Positions 34,988 to 43,112 of a stretch of DNA of 64,000 bases are shown here, in pieces. The notes under the pieces were generated by a model. The model saw nothing but the letters and a program-made list of their open reading frames with translations, searched no databases and was not told the origin of the DNA. The stretch is from NCBI RefSeq assembly GCF_009738185.1, contig NZ_CP046509.1, positions 1,057,501 through 1,121,500 on the forward strand, written 5' to 3'. Each line of letters starts with the position of its first letter. The stretch's first letter is position 1. The DNA comes from Erwinia sorbitola (GTDB lineage: Bacteria; Pseudomonadota; Gammaproteobacteria; Enterobacterales; Enterobacteriaceae). Made by a program: the position numbers and the translations under genes.

Positions 34988-35267
34988 TATCGCCGTTGAA
35001 GTGGTGTATGCCTTGCCGGATAAACAGTATCTTTATAGCGTGAAGGTGGAAGAGGGCAGCACCGTTGAGCAGGCAATCATCGCATCCGGTCTGCTGGATT
35101 TACGCAAAGATATCGACTTGAAGACCAATAAAGTGGGTATTTTTAGTCGCCCGGTAAAATTGCATGATGTTGTGCAAAGCGGCGACCGGGTAGAAATCTA
35201 CCGTCCGTTAATTGCCGACCCTAAAGATCTGCGTCGTCAGCGTGCAGAGCGAGCGGCAAAAAAATAA
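34980..35267 (+). CDS. ratB: RatB, UPF0125 family ubiquitin-like fold protein
   Basis: 95-aa protein with a GTG start (VPDIAVEVVYALPDKQYLYS) overlapping the ratA stop. Conserved blocks: VEQAIIASGLLDLRKDIDL, KVGIFSRPVKL and GDRVEIYRPLIADPKDLRRQ. UPF0125 proteins have a beta-grasp fold. The E. coli product has no proven antitoxin action despite its name. A good terminator follows directly. Confidence 0.93.
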   Translation: MPDIAVEVVYALPDKQYLYSVKVEEGSTVEQAIIASGLLDLRKDIDLKTNKVGIFSRPVKLHDVVQSGDRVEIYRPLIADPKDLRRQRAERAAKK

Positions 35268-35292
35268 GGCGCAATTAGCGCCTTATTTTTTG
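35264..35292 (+). terminator. Terminator of ratAB
   Basis: AATAAGGCGC / GCGCCTTATT stem with loop AATTA, followed by TTTTTT, overlapping the ratB stop. Confidence 0.88.
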
Positions 35293-35342
35293 TGAGCTGA
35301 CCGAAACCGGGAAGTCAGCCCCGCATATCAAACAAACTGCTG

Positions 35343-35690
35343 TCAGCCTGCGTTCTTAGTCAGGGCAGGTTTGTTATCAATATTGATTAATGTACCGCTC
35401 TTATCAAAGGTCAGAGTCAGTGTCTGCTGCTTCACTGCCTCATGCCCTGGCTGTTGGCGGAACAGGTAGTACCAGACGTTGCTGCCAAACGGGTCATGCA
35501 TCATTGGCGTACCCAGGGTGTAAGCCACCTGCTGCTGGGTCATCCCCGTATGAATCTTTGCAACATCGTTAGCGACCAGGTAGTTGCCCTGGTTGATATC
35601 CGGGCGGTAAACCACGCGCTCCAGAGTGGAACAACCAGCGGTCATCATCAGAAGAACCACTGCAGCAGCAGTCAGCGTTTTACAGCGCAT
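35343..35690 (-). CDS. bamE: BamE, lipoprotein of the outer-membrane assembly complex
   Basis: 115-aa lipoprotein: signal MRCKTLTAAAVVLLMMTAGC with lipobox TAGC. The rest is the SmpA/OmlA fold, with NQGNYLVANDVAKIHTGMTQ and QQVAYTLGTPMMHDPFG. It helps BamD/BamA in folding outer-membrane proteins. Start ATG 35690 (not the TTG at 35696) matches E. coli. Convergent with ratB, downstream of recN. Confidence 0.96.
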   Translation of the reverse strand: MRCKTLTAAAVVLLMMTAGCSTLERVVYRPDINQGNYLVANDVAKIHTGMTQQQVAYTLGTPMMHDPFGSNVWYYLFRQQPGHEAVKQQTLTLTFDKSGTLINIDNKPALTKNAG

Positions 35691-35873
35691 AATCAATGTT
35701 TATTCCTTTGTGGCTATATTCGTATCCCCTGAAACCGCAGCTCCGGGTCTTTCGGGTTTATCAGTGTGCAATGATGATACCAGCGTAACTTGCCGATGAT
35801 AATAAACCTTTCCGCAGTTTAAAACCTCTGCGAAGCAACGATATGACCACAAACCGGTAAAAAAGTGCAATGG

Positions 35874-37535
35874 TCAGGCGGCTAAAAGTTCTTTTGCGTT
35901 CGCCAGAGTGTTGCGTGTGACTTCGCTGCCACCGAGCAGACGAGCCAGCTCTTGCAGGCGCGCACGCTTGTCCAGAGGCTGCATATGCGTCTCAGTCATT
36001 GCGCCATCGGTCTCTTTACTGACAAAGAAATGCTGATGACCACAGCCAGCAACCTGTGGCAGGTGCGTTACACACATAACCTGCGTGGACTCGCCCAGCT
36101 GACGTAGCATTTTGCCCACAACGGCCGCCGTTGGCCCGCTGATACCCACATCCACTTCGTCGAAAATCAGTGCCGGTGTGTCCATTTTACGCGCAGTAAT
36201 TACCTGAATAGCTAGCGCAATACGCGAGAGCTCACCGCCGGAAGCAACTTTCGCCAGCGGCTGCACGGGCTGCCCCGGGTTAGTGCTGACGCGGAAATCA
36301 ATACGGTCAGCACCTTCGGCTGTCAGATGGTCAGGGTTGAACTGAACATCAATGGTAAAGCGCCCGTGGGGCATCGACAGCATATGCATGCTTTCAGTGA
36401 TCAGCCCGGTCAGCTCTTCTGCAAAGTGTACACGCCGTTCATGCAGCTGGCGGGCGCAGTTGAGGGCCGCATCATAATGGATGCTGACGGCGTGGCTCAG
36501 TTCATCCTGGTCACTTTCCTGCTGATCCAGCAGCTGCTGTTCTGCCAGCAGTTGCTGATGAAAGACGGGGAGTTCTTCCGGGGCAATATGGTGCTTACGG
36601 CCCAGGCTGATCTGTCGTGACAGGCGCTGCTCCAGCTCATGCAGCCGGTTAGGATCGAGATCCAGTCGATCGCAGTAGTGACGCAGTTCATCACTGGCTT
36701 CACTGATCTGAATCGCGGCTTCTTCCAGCATGCCAGATACTCCGCTGAGTTTGTCATCCATCTCAATCAGCTCTGTCATCAGCTGCCGGGCGGTATAGAG
36801 CTGGCTTTGCAGGTTGTTATCTTCGCCATCAGCCAGCATCAGCAGGGTCTGCTGGCTGGTTGAAAGCAGCTGACCGCTGTTTGCCAGGCGTTTGTACTCT
36901 TCATCAATCTGCTCATATTCCCCGCTAACCGGGGCGAACTCATTCAGCTCTTTCAGCTGATATTGCAGCAGTTCGCGACGGGCTTCACGCTCCTGTGACA
37001 GTTGCTGATGCTGGGCCAGCGCACGACAGCTTTGATGCCACTGACGGTAATGTTGAGCCATGTTTTGCATCAGCAGCGGTTCACCAGCATAGGCATCCAG
37101 CAGATTTTTTTGATGTTCAGGTTTTAACAGGAGCTGATGGGCATGCTGCCCGTGGATCTGAATCAGTGCCTGACCCAGATCGCGCAGCTGTGAAAGGGGC
37201 ACCGCGGTACCGTTAATAAAGCCGCGAGAGCGACCATCGCTGCTAATTACCCGGCGCAGCAGACATTCGTTGCCATCATCGAGCTGATTATCGTTCAACC
37301 AGCGCTGTGCCGGGGGTGTATCTTTCAGAGAAAAACGCGCACAGATATCGGCACGGGGCGCACCCTGACGTACCATATCGGCATCAGCACGACCACCCAG
37401 ACACAAACCCAGCGCATCAATAGCAATAGATTTACCCGCCCCGGTTTCACCGGTAATGGCCGTCATTCCGCGCTGAAAGTCGATCTCCAGTTCGCGTACA
37501 ATCGCAAAGTTACTGATGGTCAGTTGCGTCAGCAT
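35874..37535 (-). CDS. recN: RecN, SMC-like DNA repair ATPase
   Basis: 553 aa, the E. coli length. Cohesin-like ATPase induced early in the SOS response, acting in double-strand break repair. Walker A GETGAGKS (about 29-36), central coiled-coil arms rich in Gln/Leu/Glu (about 150-370), signature VASGGELSRIALA and Walker B ALIFDEVDVGI. The C-terminal ANAKELLAA matches the AA-type end that targets E. coli RecN to ClpXP. Start ATG 37535 is the family start. Two LexA boxes lie just upstream. Confidence 0.97.
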   Translation of the reverse strand: MLTQLTISNFAIVRELEIDFQRGMTAITGETGAGKSIAIDALGLCLGGRADADMVRQGAPRADICARFSLKDTPPAQRWLNDNQLDDGNECLLRRVISSDGRSRGFINGTAVPLSQLRDLGQALIQIHGQHAHQLLLKPEHQKNLLDAYAGEPLLMQNMAQHYRQWHQSCRALAQHQQLSQEREARRELLQYQLKELNEFAPVSGEYEQIDEEYKRLANSGQLLSTSQQTLLMLADGEDNNLQSQLYTARQLMTELIEMDDKLSGVSGMLEEAAIQISEASDELRHYCDRLDLDPNRLHELEQRLSRQISLGRKHHIAPEELPVFHQQLLAEQQLLDQQESDQDELSHAVSIHYDAALNCARQLHERRVHFAEELTGLITESMHMLSMPHGRFTIDVQFNPDHLTAEGADRIDFRVSTNPGQPVQPLAKVASGGELSRIALAIQVITARKMDTPALIFDEVDVGISGPTAAVVGKMLRQLGESTQVMCVTHLPQVAGCGHQHFFVSKETDGAMTETHMQPLDKRARLQELARLLGGSEVTRNTLANAKELLAA

Positions 37536-37544
37536 AGTCGTATC

Positions 37545-37560
37545 CTGTATGAAAACACAG
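37545..37560. promoter_or_regulatory. LexA box 2 of recN
   Basis: CTG-TATGAAAACA-CAG (N10 spacing) 10 bp upstream of the recN start. Confidence 0.6.
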
Positions 37561-37582
37561 TCGTGGTTTTTCATACAGTATA

Positions 37583-37602
37583 TACTGGTTTTATAAACAG
37601 TA
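37583..37602. promoter_or_regulatory. LexA box 1 of recN
   Basis: TACTGGTTTTATAAACAGTA, a match to the SOS box TACTG(N10)CAGTA, 48 bp upstream of recN. E. coli recN likewise carries multiple SOS boxes. Confidence 0.85.
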
Positions 37603-37620
37603 AACTAGCTGCAATCAGTT

Positions 37621-38499
37621 TTAGAACAATTTTTTTGACCAGCCAAGTTTTGAACTTAATGTATTGAAATAATTATAGTTTTTTGGGTGTATCAGATTGA
37701 GGTGATAATCGCTGCGGCGAATTAACACGTCTTCACCCTGCTGAATCGGTAGTGCTATCTGGCTGTCACAGCTGATCTCAAGGTCGCTGCGCATATGGGA
37801 AAAACGCAGCCGGATAGTGCTGCTGCTGTTGATAACCAGCGGGCGCGCTGACAGCGTATGTGGGAACATCGGTACCACGGCGATGGCATCCAGCGAAGGC
37901 GTCAGAATCGGGCCTCCAGCCGAAAGTGAGTAAGCGGTTGAACCCGTAGGTGTCGAGATGATTAAACCATCCGAGCGTTGCGAGAAGGCGAAGCTTTCAT
38001 CGATATACACTTCGAATTCAATCATATGCGCTACCTTGCCCGGATGCAGCACCACCTCGTTGATGGCGGTGCCAATACGCGGAGCACCCGACTGACGGCA
38101 AACCTGAGCCTCCAGCAGAAAGCGGCTTTCAGCGATATATTCCCCTTCCAACACGTCGGCGAGCTGTTGCTGGGCGTTGTCGGGGTCGAGATCGGTGAGG
38201 AAACCGAGATTACCACGGTTAATACCGATAACCTTGATATCGTAGCGTGCCAGCACTCTCGCTGCACCCAGCATATTACCGTCACCGCCGACGACAACCG
38301 CCAGGTCAGCATTGCGGCCAATCTCTGCCATTGTACCGGTCTGAACGCCTTCCAGTTTCAACTCACGCGCAATCTGCTGCTCTATAATTACCTGATAGCC
38401 TCTTGCTGTCAGCCAGCGATAGAGCATTTCGTGGGTGGTCAGTGCGGTGGGGTGACGTGGATGGCCGACAATCCCGATGCAGTTGAAGTGGTTATTCAT
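37621..38499 (-). CDS. nadK: NadK, NAD kinase
   Basis: 292 aa, the E. coli length. Phosphorylates NAD to NADP with ATP. Conserved GGDG motif in LAVVVGGDGNMLGAARV, NLGFLTDLDPDNAQQQL, TPTGSTAYSLSAGGPI (substrate loop) and ENEVVLHP-type NE (AINEVVLHPG). Start ATG 38499 (NNHFNCIGIVGHPRHPTAL) is the family start. Divergent from grpE. Confidence 0.97.
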   Translation of the reverse strand: MNNHFNCIGIVGHPRHPTALTTHEMLYRWLTARGYQVIIEQQIARELKLEGVQTGTMAEIGRNADLAVVVGGDGNMLGAARVLARYDIKVIGINRGNLGFLTDLDPDNAQQQLADVLEGEYIAESRFLLEAQVCRQSGAPRIGTAINEVVLHPGKVAHMIEFEVYIDESFAFSQRSDGLIISTPTGSTAYSLSAGGPILTPSLDAIAVVPMFPHTLSARPLVINSSSTIRLRFSHMRSDLEISCDSQIALPIQQGEDVLIRRSDYHLNLIHPKNYNYFNTLSSKLGWSKKLF

Positions 38500-38550
38500 G
38501 TTCCTTGCATTCCTCACGAGGTAAACTCCCTCGACAATGTGACCGGTTCC

Positions 38551-38578
38551 CTTGAAACCGCGATTCTGATCCCCATAA
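38551..38578 (+). promoter_or_regulatory. Sigma-32 heat-shock promoter of grpE
   Basis: CTTGAA (38551-38556), 14-bp spacer, CCCCATAA (38571-38578), matching the RpoH consensus CTTGAA-N13/14-CCCCATNT, 45 bp upstream of the grpE start. Confidence 0.85.
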
Positions 38579-38622
38579 TAAGCGAACCAGCGAGATGAAT
38601 ATGTACAAACGCGGAGAAATTC

Positions 38623-39204
38623 ATGAGTAGTAAAGAACAGAACACACCTTACGAGCAAGTCTCAGATGAAATTGAGATGGAGCAGGCGCAAACCCAGGAC
38701 GCGGAGACAGCAGAAGTGGTGGATCCGCGTGATGAGCGTATTGCAGAACTTGAAGCACAGCTTGCTGAATCACAGGGCGGCGTGCGTGAAGCACAGCTGC
38801 GTGCGCAGGCGGAGATCGAAAACATCCGTCGCCGTACCGAGCAGGATGTTGAAAAGGCGCATAAATTTGCGCTGGAGAAATTCGCCAACGAGCTGCTGCC
38901 AGTGATTGATAGCCTGGAGCGCGGCCTGGAAGTTGCTGATAAAGCAAATCCTGACCTGGTTCCAATGATCGAAGGCATCGAACTGACTAAGAAAGCCCTG
39001 CTGGACGCCGTACGTAAGTTTGGCGTGGAAGTCGTGGGAGATACGAACGTGCCGTTCAATCCGGAAGTTCATCAGGCGATGTCGATGATGGAATCTGAAG
39101 AGGTCGCGCCAAATCACGTGCTGATGGTGATGCAGCGTGGCTATACCCTGAACGGTCGCCTGCTACGTCCGGCGATGGTTGCAGTGGCTAAAGCCAGGGA
39201 CTGA
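38623..39204 (+). CDS. grpE: GrpE, DnaK nucleotide-exchange factor
   Basis: 193-aa homodimeric cochaperone. Acidic flexible N-terminus (about 1-50), long helix (ELEAQLAESQGGVREAQLRA through NIRRRTEQDV), four-helix bundle, then the beta-domain with the family signature FNPEVHQAMSMMESEEVAPN and VMQRGYTLNGRLLRPAMV. Preceded by a sigma-32 promoter and followed by a terminator. Confidence 0.97.
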   Translation: MSSKEQNTPYEQVSDEIEMEQAQTQDAETAEVVDPRDERIAELEAQLAESQGGVREAQLRAQAEIENIRRRTEQDVEKAHKFALEKFANELLPVIDSLERGLEVADKANPDLVPMIEGIELTKKALLDAVRKFGVEVVGDTNVPFNPEVHQAMSMMESEEVAPNHVLMVMQRGYTLNGRLLRPAMVAVAKARD

Positions 39205-39213
39205 TAGTTTGAA

Positions 39214-39246
39214 ATCAAAATAGCCGCGTAATGCGGCTATTTTTGT
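39214..39246 (+). terminator. Terminator of grpE
   Basis: AAAATAGCCGC / GCGGCTATTTTT stem around GTAAT with T-run, 13 bp after the stop. Confidence 0.85.
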
Positions 39247-39322
39247 CTTCATCTGCGCTGGTGAATGTTATTCATCGCTAATCCCGTCCAAATCAACAGG
39301 GGGGCCGATACCCCCCTGATAA

Positions 39323-40012
39323 TCACTTCTCTTCTGAAGGCAGGTGTGGCGTCCAGTCGATCGGCGTTTCACCACGTTCGATCAGCCACTGATTAGTTTT
39401 CGAAAAATGAGCTGATCCGAAGAAGCCGCGATGTGCAGAAAGCGGGGAAGGGTGCGGTGCCTGCAGGACACAATGCCGACTGCGATCGATAATGCTGCCT
39501 TTCTTCTGCGCATGAGAACCCCAGAGCAAAAAGACCACCCCTTCCCGATGCTGATTAATCGCCGCAATGACATTATCTGTGAATGTTTCCCAGCCAAATT
39601 TGGCGTGCGAATGGGCCTGACCTGCTTCTACCGTTAATACGGTGTTGAGCAGCATCACGCCCTGGCGTGCCCAGCTTTCAAGAAAACCGTGCTTTGGCCG
39701 CTCAAAACCAGGGATATCCGTTACCAGCTCTTTATACATGTTCACCAGGGAAGGGGGAACCGCAACGCCTGGAAGTACCGAGAACGCCAGTCCGTGGGCC
39801 TGATTCGGCCCGTGGTAGGGATCCTGCCCCAGGATCACTACTTTTATCTCTCCCAGTTCGGTTAACCGGAATGCGTTAAAAACATCTTTCTGCGGGGGAT
39901 AGACGGTCTTTCCGGCCGCACGCTCTGCTGCGACCATTGCCAGCGTTTCCCTGAAATAAGGTTTCTCTTTTTCCTCTGCCAGCACATCGTGCCAGGTCAT
40001 GTTATTGACCAT
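39323..40012 (-). CDS. ung: Ung, uracil-DNA glycosylase
   Basis: 229 aa, the E. coli length. Excises uracil from DNA. Catalytic water-activating motif GQDPYHGPNQAHGLAFSV (Asp in QDPYHG) and the DNA-intercalating loop HPSPLSAHRGF are intact. Start ATG 40012 (VNNMTWHDVLAEEKE); a GTG lies directly before it. Divergent from grcA. Adjacent to grpE here, unlike in E. coli. Confidence 0.97.
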   Translation of the reverse strand: MVNNMTWHDVLAEEKEKPYFRETLAMVAAERAAGKTVYPPQKDVFNAFRLTELGEIKVVILGQDPYHGPNQAHGLAFSVLPGVAVPPSLVNMYKELVTDIPGFERPKHGFLESWARQGVMLLNTVLTVEAGQAHSHAKFGWETFTDNVIAAINQHREGVVFLLWGSHAQKKGSIIDRSRHCVLQAPHPSPLSAHRGFFGSAHFSKTNQWLIERGETPIDWTPHLPSEEK

Positions 40013-40127
40013 CACCGTCTCCTTTTCGTCATCAAAGTGGGTAGCTTATCGCGCTTTGCGGCGGGGTAGTACTTAAAAAAAAATTGAAAATTTGCAAAAA
40101 AAGAAGAATTTTTTATCTGCATAAAAT

Positions 40128-40193
40128 TGATATAAAACATAAAGTTGCTGTTTTAAGCACATTGATGACCCCTCCCGGGTTGATTTGTATCAA
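40128..40193 (+). promoter_or_regulatory. Tandem FNR sites of grcA
   Basis: A perfect FNR box TTGAT-TTGT-ATCAA (40180-40193) and a half-matching box TTGAT-ATAA-AACAT (40128-40141) have centres 52 bp apart. This mirrors the -40.5/-93.5 arrangement of E. coli yfiD/grcA. A -10-like TATACA (40216-40221) fits a start site near 40227. Confidence 0.8.
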
Positions 40194-40301
40194 AGAGACA
40201 CCATTCTTGTACTGGTATACAGATCCCAGAAGATCACGGTTTTATCCATCGACCCGGCGCTGGAATTGATATCAGCGCCCTATTGCCTGGGAGGCGACAT
40301 T

Positions 40302-40685
40302 ATGATTACCGGAATTCAAATTACTCAAGCATCCAACAGTGCGTTACTGAATTCTTTCTGGCTGCTGGACAGTGACAAAGCAGAAGCGCGTTGCGTTTGT
40401 GCTAAAGCAGGTTACAGCGAAGATCAAATTGTACCCGTCAGCGATCTTGGCCAGATTGAATACCGTGAAATCCCACTGGAAGTGCAGCCACAGGTGCGCG
40501 TAGAAGGTGGTCAGCATCTGAATGTTAACGTGTTGAGCCGCGAAACACTGGAAGAAGCGGTGAAGTACCCGGAAAAATATCCGCAGCTGACAATTCGTGT
40601 TTCTGGTTATGCAGTGCGTTTTAACTCGCTGACCCCAGAACAGCAGCGTGATGTTATTACCCGTACCTTTACTGAAAGCCTGTAA
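40302..40685 (+). CDS. grcA: GrcA, autonomous glycyl radical cofactor
   Basis: 127 aa. A spare glycyl-radical domain that restores oxygen-damaged pyruvate formate-lyase. The radical loop is RVSGYAVRFNSLTPEQQRDV, containing the Gly in VSGYAV. Start ATG 40302 has GGGAGG upstream; longer upstream frames are not part of the family. FNR control by two sites is expected from the promoter. Confidence 0.97.
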   Translation: MITGIQITQASNSALLNSFWLLDSDKAEARCVCAKAGYSEDQIVPVSDLGQIEYREIPLEVQPQVRVEGGQHLNVNVLSRETLEEAVKYPEKYPQLTIRVSGYAVRFNSLTPEQQRDVITRTFTESL

Positions 40686-40707
40686 GCACTAACAGGGCGG
40701 GATAACA

Positions 40708-40746
40708 GGGCGGAAGGTGAAAAACTCACCCTCCGCCTTTTTTTAT
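40708..40746 (+). terminator. Terminator of grcA
   Basis: GGCGGAAGGTGA / TCACCCTCCGCC stem (one bulge) around AAAAAC, then seven T. Confidence 0.85.
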
Positions 40747-40870
40747 TAACATAATGATGTGAAAGGTAATTTTTTCTTTATAAAGCGTCACAAATTTAAC
40801 TTTTTTGTTAAAATGCAGCCGTGTGAGAATTTTCTGAATCTGAATGTTATTTTTATTGGTTTCAGATAAT

Positions 40871-40902
40871 AAAAAACCGCCCGGTGAGGCGGTTTTTTTG
40901 TT
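40871..40902. terminator. Terminator downstream of srmB
   Basis: AAAAAACCGCC CGGTGA GGCGGTTTTTTT: stem with A-run and T-run on either side; can act on both strands. It lies 12 bp from the srmB stop. Confidence 0.85.
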
Positions 40903-40913
40903 ATGCAGTGTGA

Positions 40914-42242
40914 TTATTCAGCACTGTTGGTTTTCGCAGCAGCAGGTTTACGGCGTTTACCCACGTTCTTGGCGTCACGGTGACGCTCTTTGACGCGTGG
41001 TTTCTCTTCAAGCTTCTCTTTCTCTTTCTTCTCTTTACGCTTGGCCAGTACTTTCTTCGACGGCTTGCCTCTGAGCTTTTCGTTTGGTGCTCGGGTGCTT
41101 GGGCGCAGTTCATCAATGGTACGCGCCTTAAGCGGCTCCTTGATATAACGACTGATTCTGCCCAGCAGCATATTGTCGTGCGCTTCTACCAGTGAAATAG
41201 CGATACCTTTTTTGCCTGCGCGGCCAGTGCGGCCGATACGATGCAGGTAGGTGTCAGCGGTCAGCGGCATATCGAAGTTAAACACGTGGCTGACGTCGTC
41301 GATGTCGATGCCGCGAGCCGCGATATCCGTCGCTACCAGCACGTTGACACGGCCTTCTGCAACGCGCTTAATCGCTTCATTACGCTTCGCCTGGACCAGT
41401 TCTCCTTCCAGATAGCTGGTGTTAATGCCCGCTTCACGCAGCCAGCCACACAGCTCGTGCACACGCTCACGCTTACGCACGAAGACGATTGCACGGGTAA
41501 CTTCCGGCTGCTTCATCAGGTGGATCAGCAACGCAGTTTTATGTTTGATATCGTCTGCGCGGTAGTACCACTGCTGAATTTTCTTGCGCTCACGACGTGC
41601 CGGATCGGCTTCGATCTCGATAGGTTCGTTGAGAATACGTTCGGCGAAATCTTTGATTGCTTCGCCTTCCAGCGTGGCGGAGAACAGCAGGGTCTGCTTG
41701 CGCCAGCGGGTTTCAGCCGCGATGGTTTCGATATCCTGAGCAAAGCCCATGTCCAGCATACGGTCGGCTTCATCAAGAACCAGTGTTTCAACTGCGCGGC
41801 AGTCAAAGTTCTCTTCTTTGATGTATTGCAGCAGACGTCCGGTGGTGGCAACCACGATATCCTGGTTTTCGCTGAAGACTTCAGCATGGTTCATAAACGC
41901 CACGCCGCCGGTGATGGTTGCGATATCCAGATGGGTATGTTTTGCCATTTCACGCGCCTGGTCTGCCACCTGCATCGCCAGTTCGCGGGTTGGGGTCAGG
42001 ATCAGAATACGCGGTGGGCCGGACTTCTTACGCGGGAAATCGAGTAAATGTTGCAGCGCGGGCAACAGGTAGGCCGCAGTCTTGCCTGTACCGGTTGGTG
42101 CCGAACCCAGAACGTCGCGACCCTCCAGTGCTGCCGGAATAGCCTCTGCCTGGATGGCAGTAGGACGGGTGTAGCCTTTCTCCTGCAGGGCTTGCAGTAG
42201 GCTCTCGTCTAGTTCGAGTTCGGAAAAAGTGGTTACAGTCAT
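40914..42242 (-). CDS. srmB: SrmB, DEAD-box RNA helicase
   Basis: 442-aa helicase (E. coli 444) for assembly of the 50S subunit. Q motif (GYTRPTAIQAEAIPA), Walker A APTGTGKT, Walker B VLDEADRMLDMG, SAT (LFSATLE) and motif VI HRIGRTGRAGKKG. The C-terminal ~70 residues are a highly basic Lys/Arg tail (KKVLAKRKEKKEKEK and onward), typical of SrmB. Divergent from trmN6. Confidence 0.96.
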   Translation of the reverse strand: MTVTTFSELELDESLLQALQEKGYTRPTAIQAEAIPAALEGRDVLGSAPTGTGKTAAYLLPALQHLLDFPRKKSGPPRILILTPTRELAMQVADQAREMAKHTHLDIATITGGVAFMNHAEVFSENQDIVVATTGRLLQYIKEENFDCRAVETLVLDEADRMLDMGFAQDIETIAAETRWRKQTLLFSATLEGEAIKDFAERILNEPIEIEADPARRERKKIQQWYYRADDIKHKTALLIHLMKQPEVTRAIVFVRKRERVHELCGWLREAGINTSYLEGELVQAKRNEAIKRVAEGRVNVLVATDIAARGIDIDDVSHVFNFDMPLTADTYLHRIGRTGRAGKKGIAISLVEAHDNMLLGRISRYIKEPLKARTIDELRPSTRAPNEKLRGKPSKKVLAKRKEKKEKEKLEEKPRVKERHRDAKNVGKRRKPAAAKTNSAE

Positions 42243-42374
42243 GGTCTACCTCAGTTTGGGGCGCTGATTATAGACAGATTGAACACGATCTTCATCTGTT
42301 TGTGTGGAGTTAATGACTTTTCCTTCGTCACAGTTTGTCCTATGCTAGCGCCGTTTCCATTTCAGGTCAGCCAA

Positions 42375-43112
42375 ATGTCACAACAGAAAGCCATTCTCCG
42401 CGCCAACGGATTCACCTTCAAACAGTTTTTTGTCGCCCACGATCGCTGTGCTATGAAAGTCGGCACCGACGGCGTTCTGCTTGGCGCATGGGCTCCTGTA
42501 GCCAATGTTCAGCGGGTGCTGGATATCGGCAGCGGCAGCGGGTTGATTGCCCTGATGATGGCGCAGAGAACCGCAGAGTCGGTGCAGATCGATGCGGTGG
42601 AGCTGGATGAAATGGCCGCCGCCCAGGCGCAGGAAAACGTGGCGGCATCGCCCTGGCCGGAGCGAGTGCACGTGCATCAGGCGGATATTGTTGAGTGGTC
42701 ACAGCGCTGTGACCAGCGTTATTCGCTGATCGTCAGCAATCCACCTTATTTCTCCCCCGGCTCAGAGTGCGCCTCGCCTGAACGGGCTTCGGCGCGTTAT
42801 ACCACCGATCTGACCCATGACGTGCTGCTGGTTTGTGCGGAAAACCTGATTGCAGAAGAGGGTTTTTTCTGTGTGATCCTGCCGGAATCGGCGGGGAGTA
42901 AACTGGTGGAGCTGGCGTTACAGCGCGGCTGGCATCTGCGTTTTCGTACTGATGTTGCCGATAACGATAACCGTCCGCCAAACCGGGTATTGCTGGCGCT
43001 CTCACCAAACCCGGGTGAGCAGCTGCTGGATCGCATGACGATACGCGGGCCTGACCACCAGTATTCTGATGCTCACTGTAGTCTGACCCGCGACTTCTAT
43101 CTGTTCCGCTAA
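42375..43112 (+). CDS. trmN: TrmN6 (YfiC), tRNA1(Val) m6A37 methyltransferase
   Basis: 245 aa, the E. coli length. SAM-dependent enzyme that methylates A37 of tRNA-Val1. Motif I LDIGSGSGLIALMMAQR, catalytic NPPY in LIVSNPPYFSPGS, and the N-terminal NGFTFKQFFVAHDRCAMKVG are family hallmarks. Start ATG 42375 (SQQKAILRANG). Its stop abuts the nadB stop. Confidence 0.95.
   Translation: MSQQKAILRANGFTFKQFFVAHDRCAMKVGTDGVLLGAWAPVANVQRVLDIGSGSGLIALMMAQRTAESVQIDAVELDEMAAAQAQENVAASPWPERVHVHQADIVEWSQRCDQRYSLIVSNPPYFSPGSECASPERASARYTTDLTHDVLLVCAENLIAEEGFFCVILPESAGSKLVELALQRGWHLRFRTDVADNDNRPPNRVLLALSPNPGEQLLDRMTIRGPDHQYSDAHCSLTRDFYLFR

Noticed and set aside
38649..39117. Long minus-strand frames across grpE
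   Set aside because: They are shadows of grpE, which has a clear promoter, start and family match.
41241..42047. 268-codon plus-strand frame over srmB
   Set aside because: Antisense shadow of the helicase gene; composition follows srmB codons.
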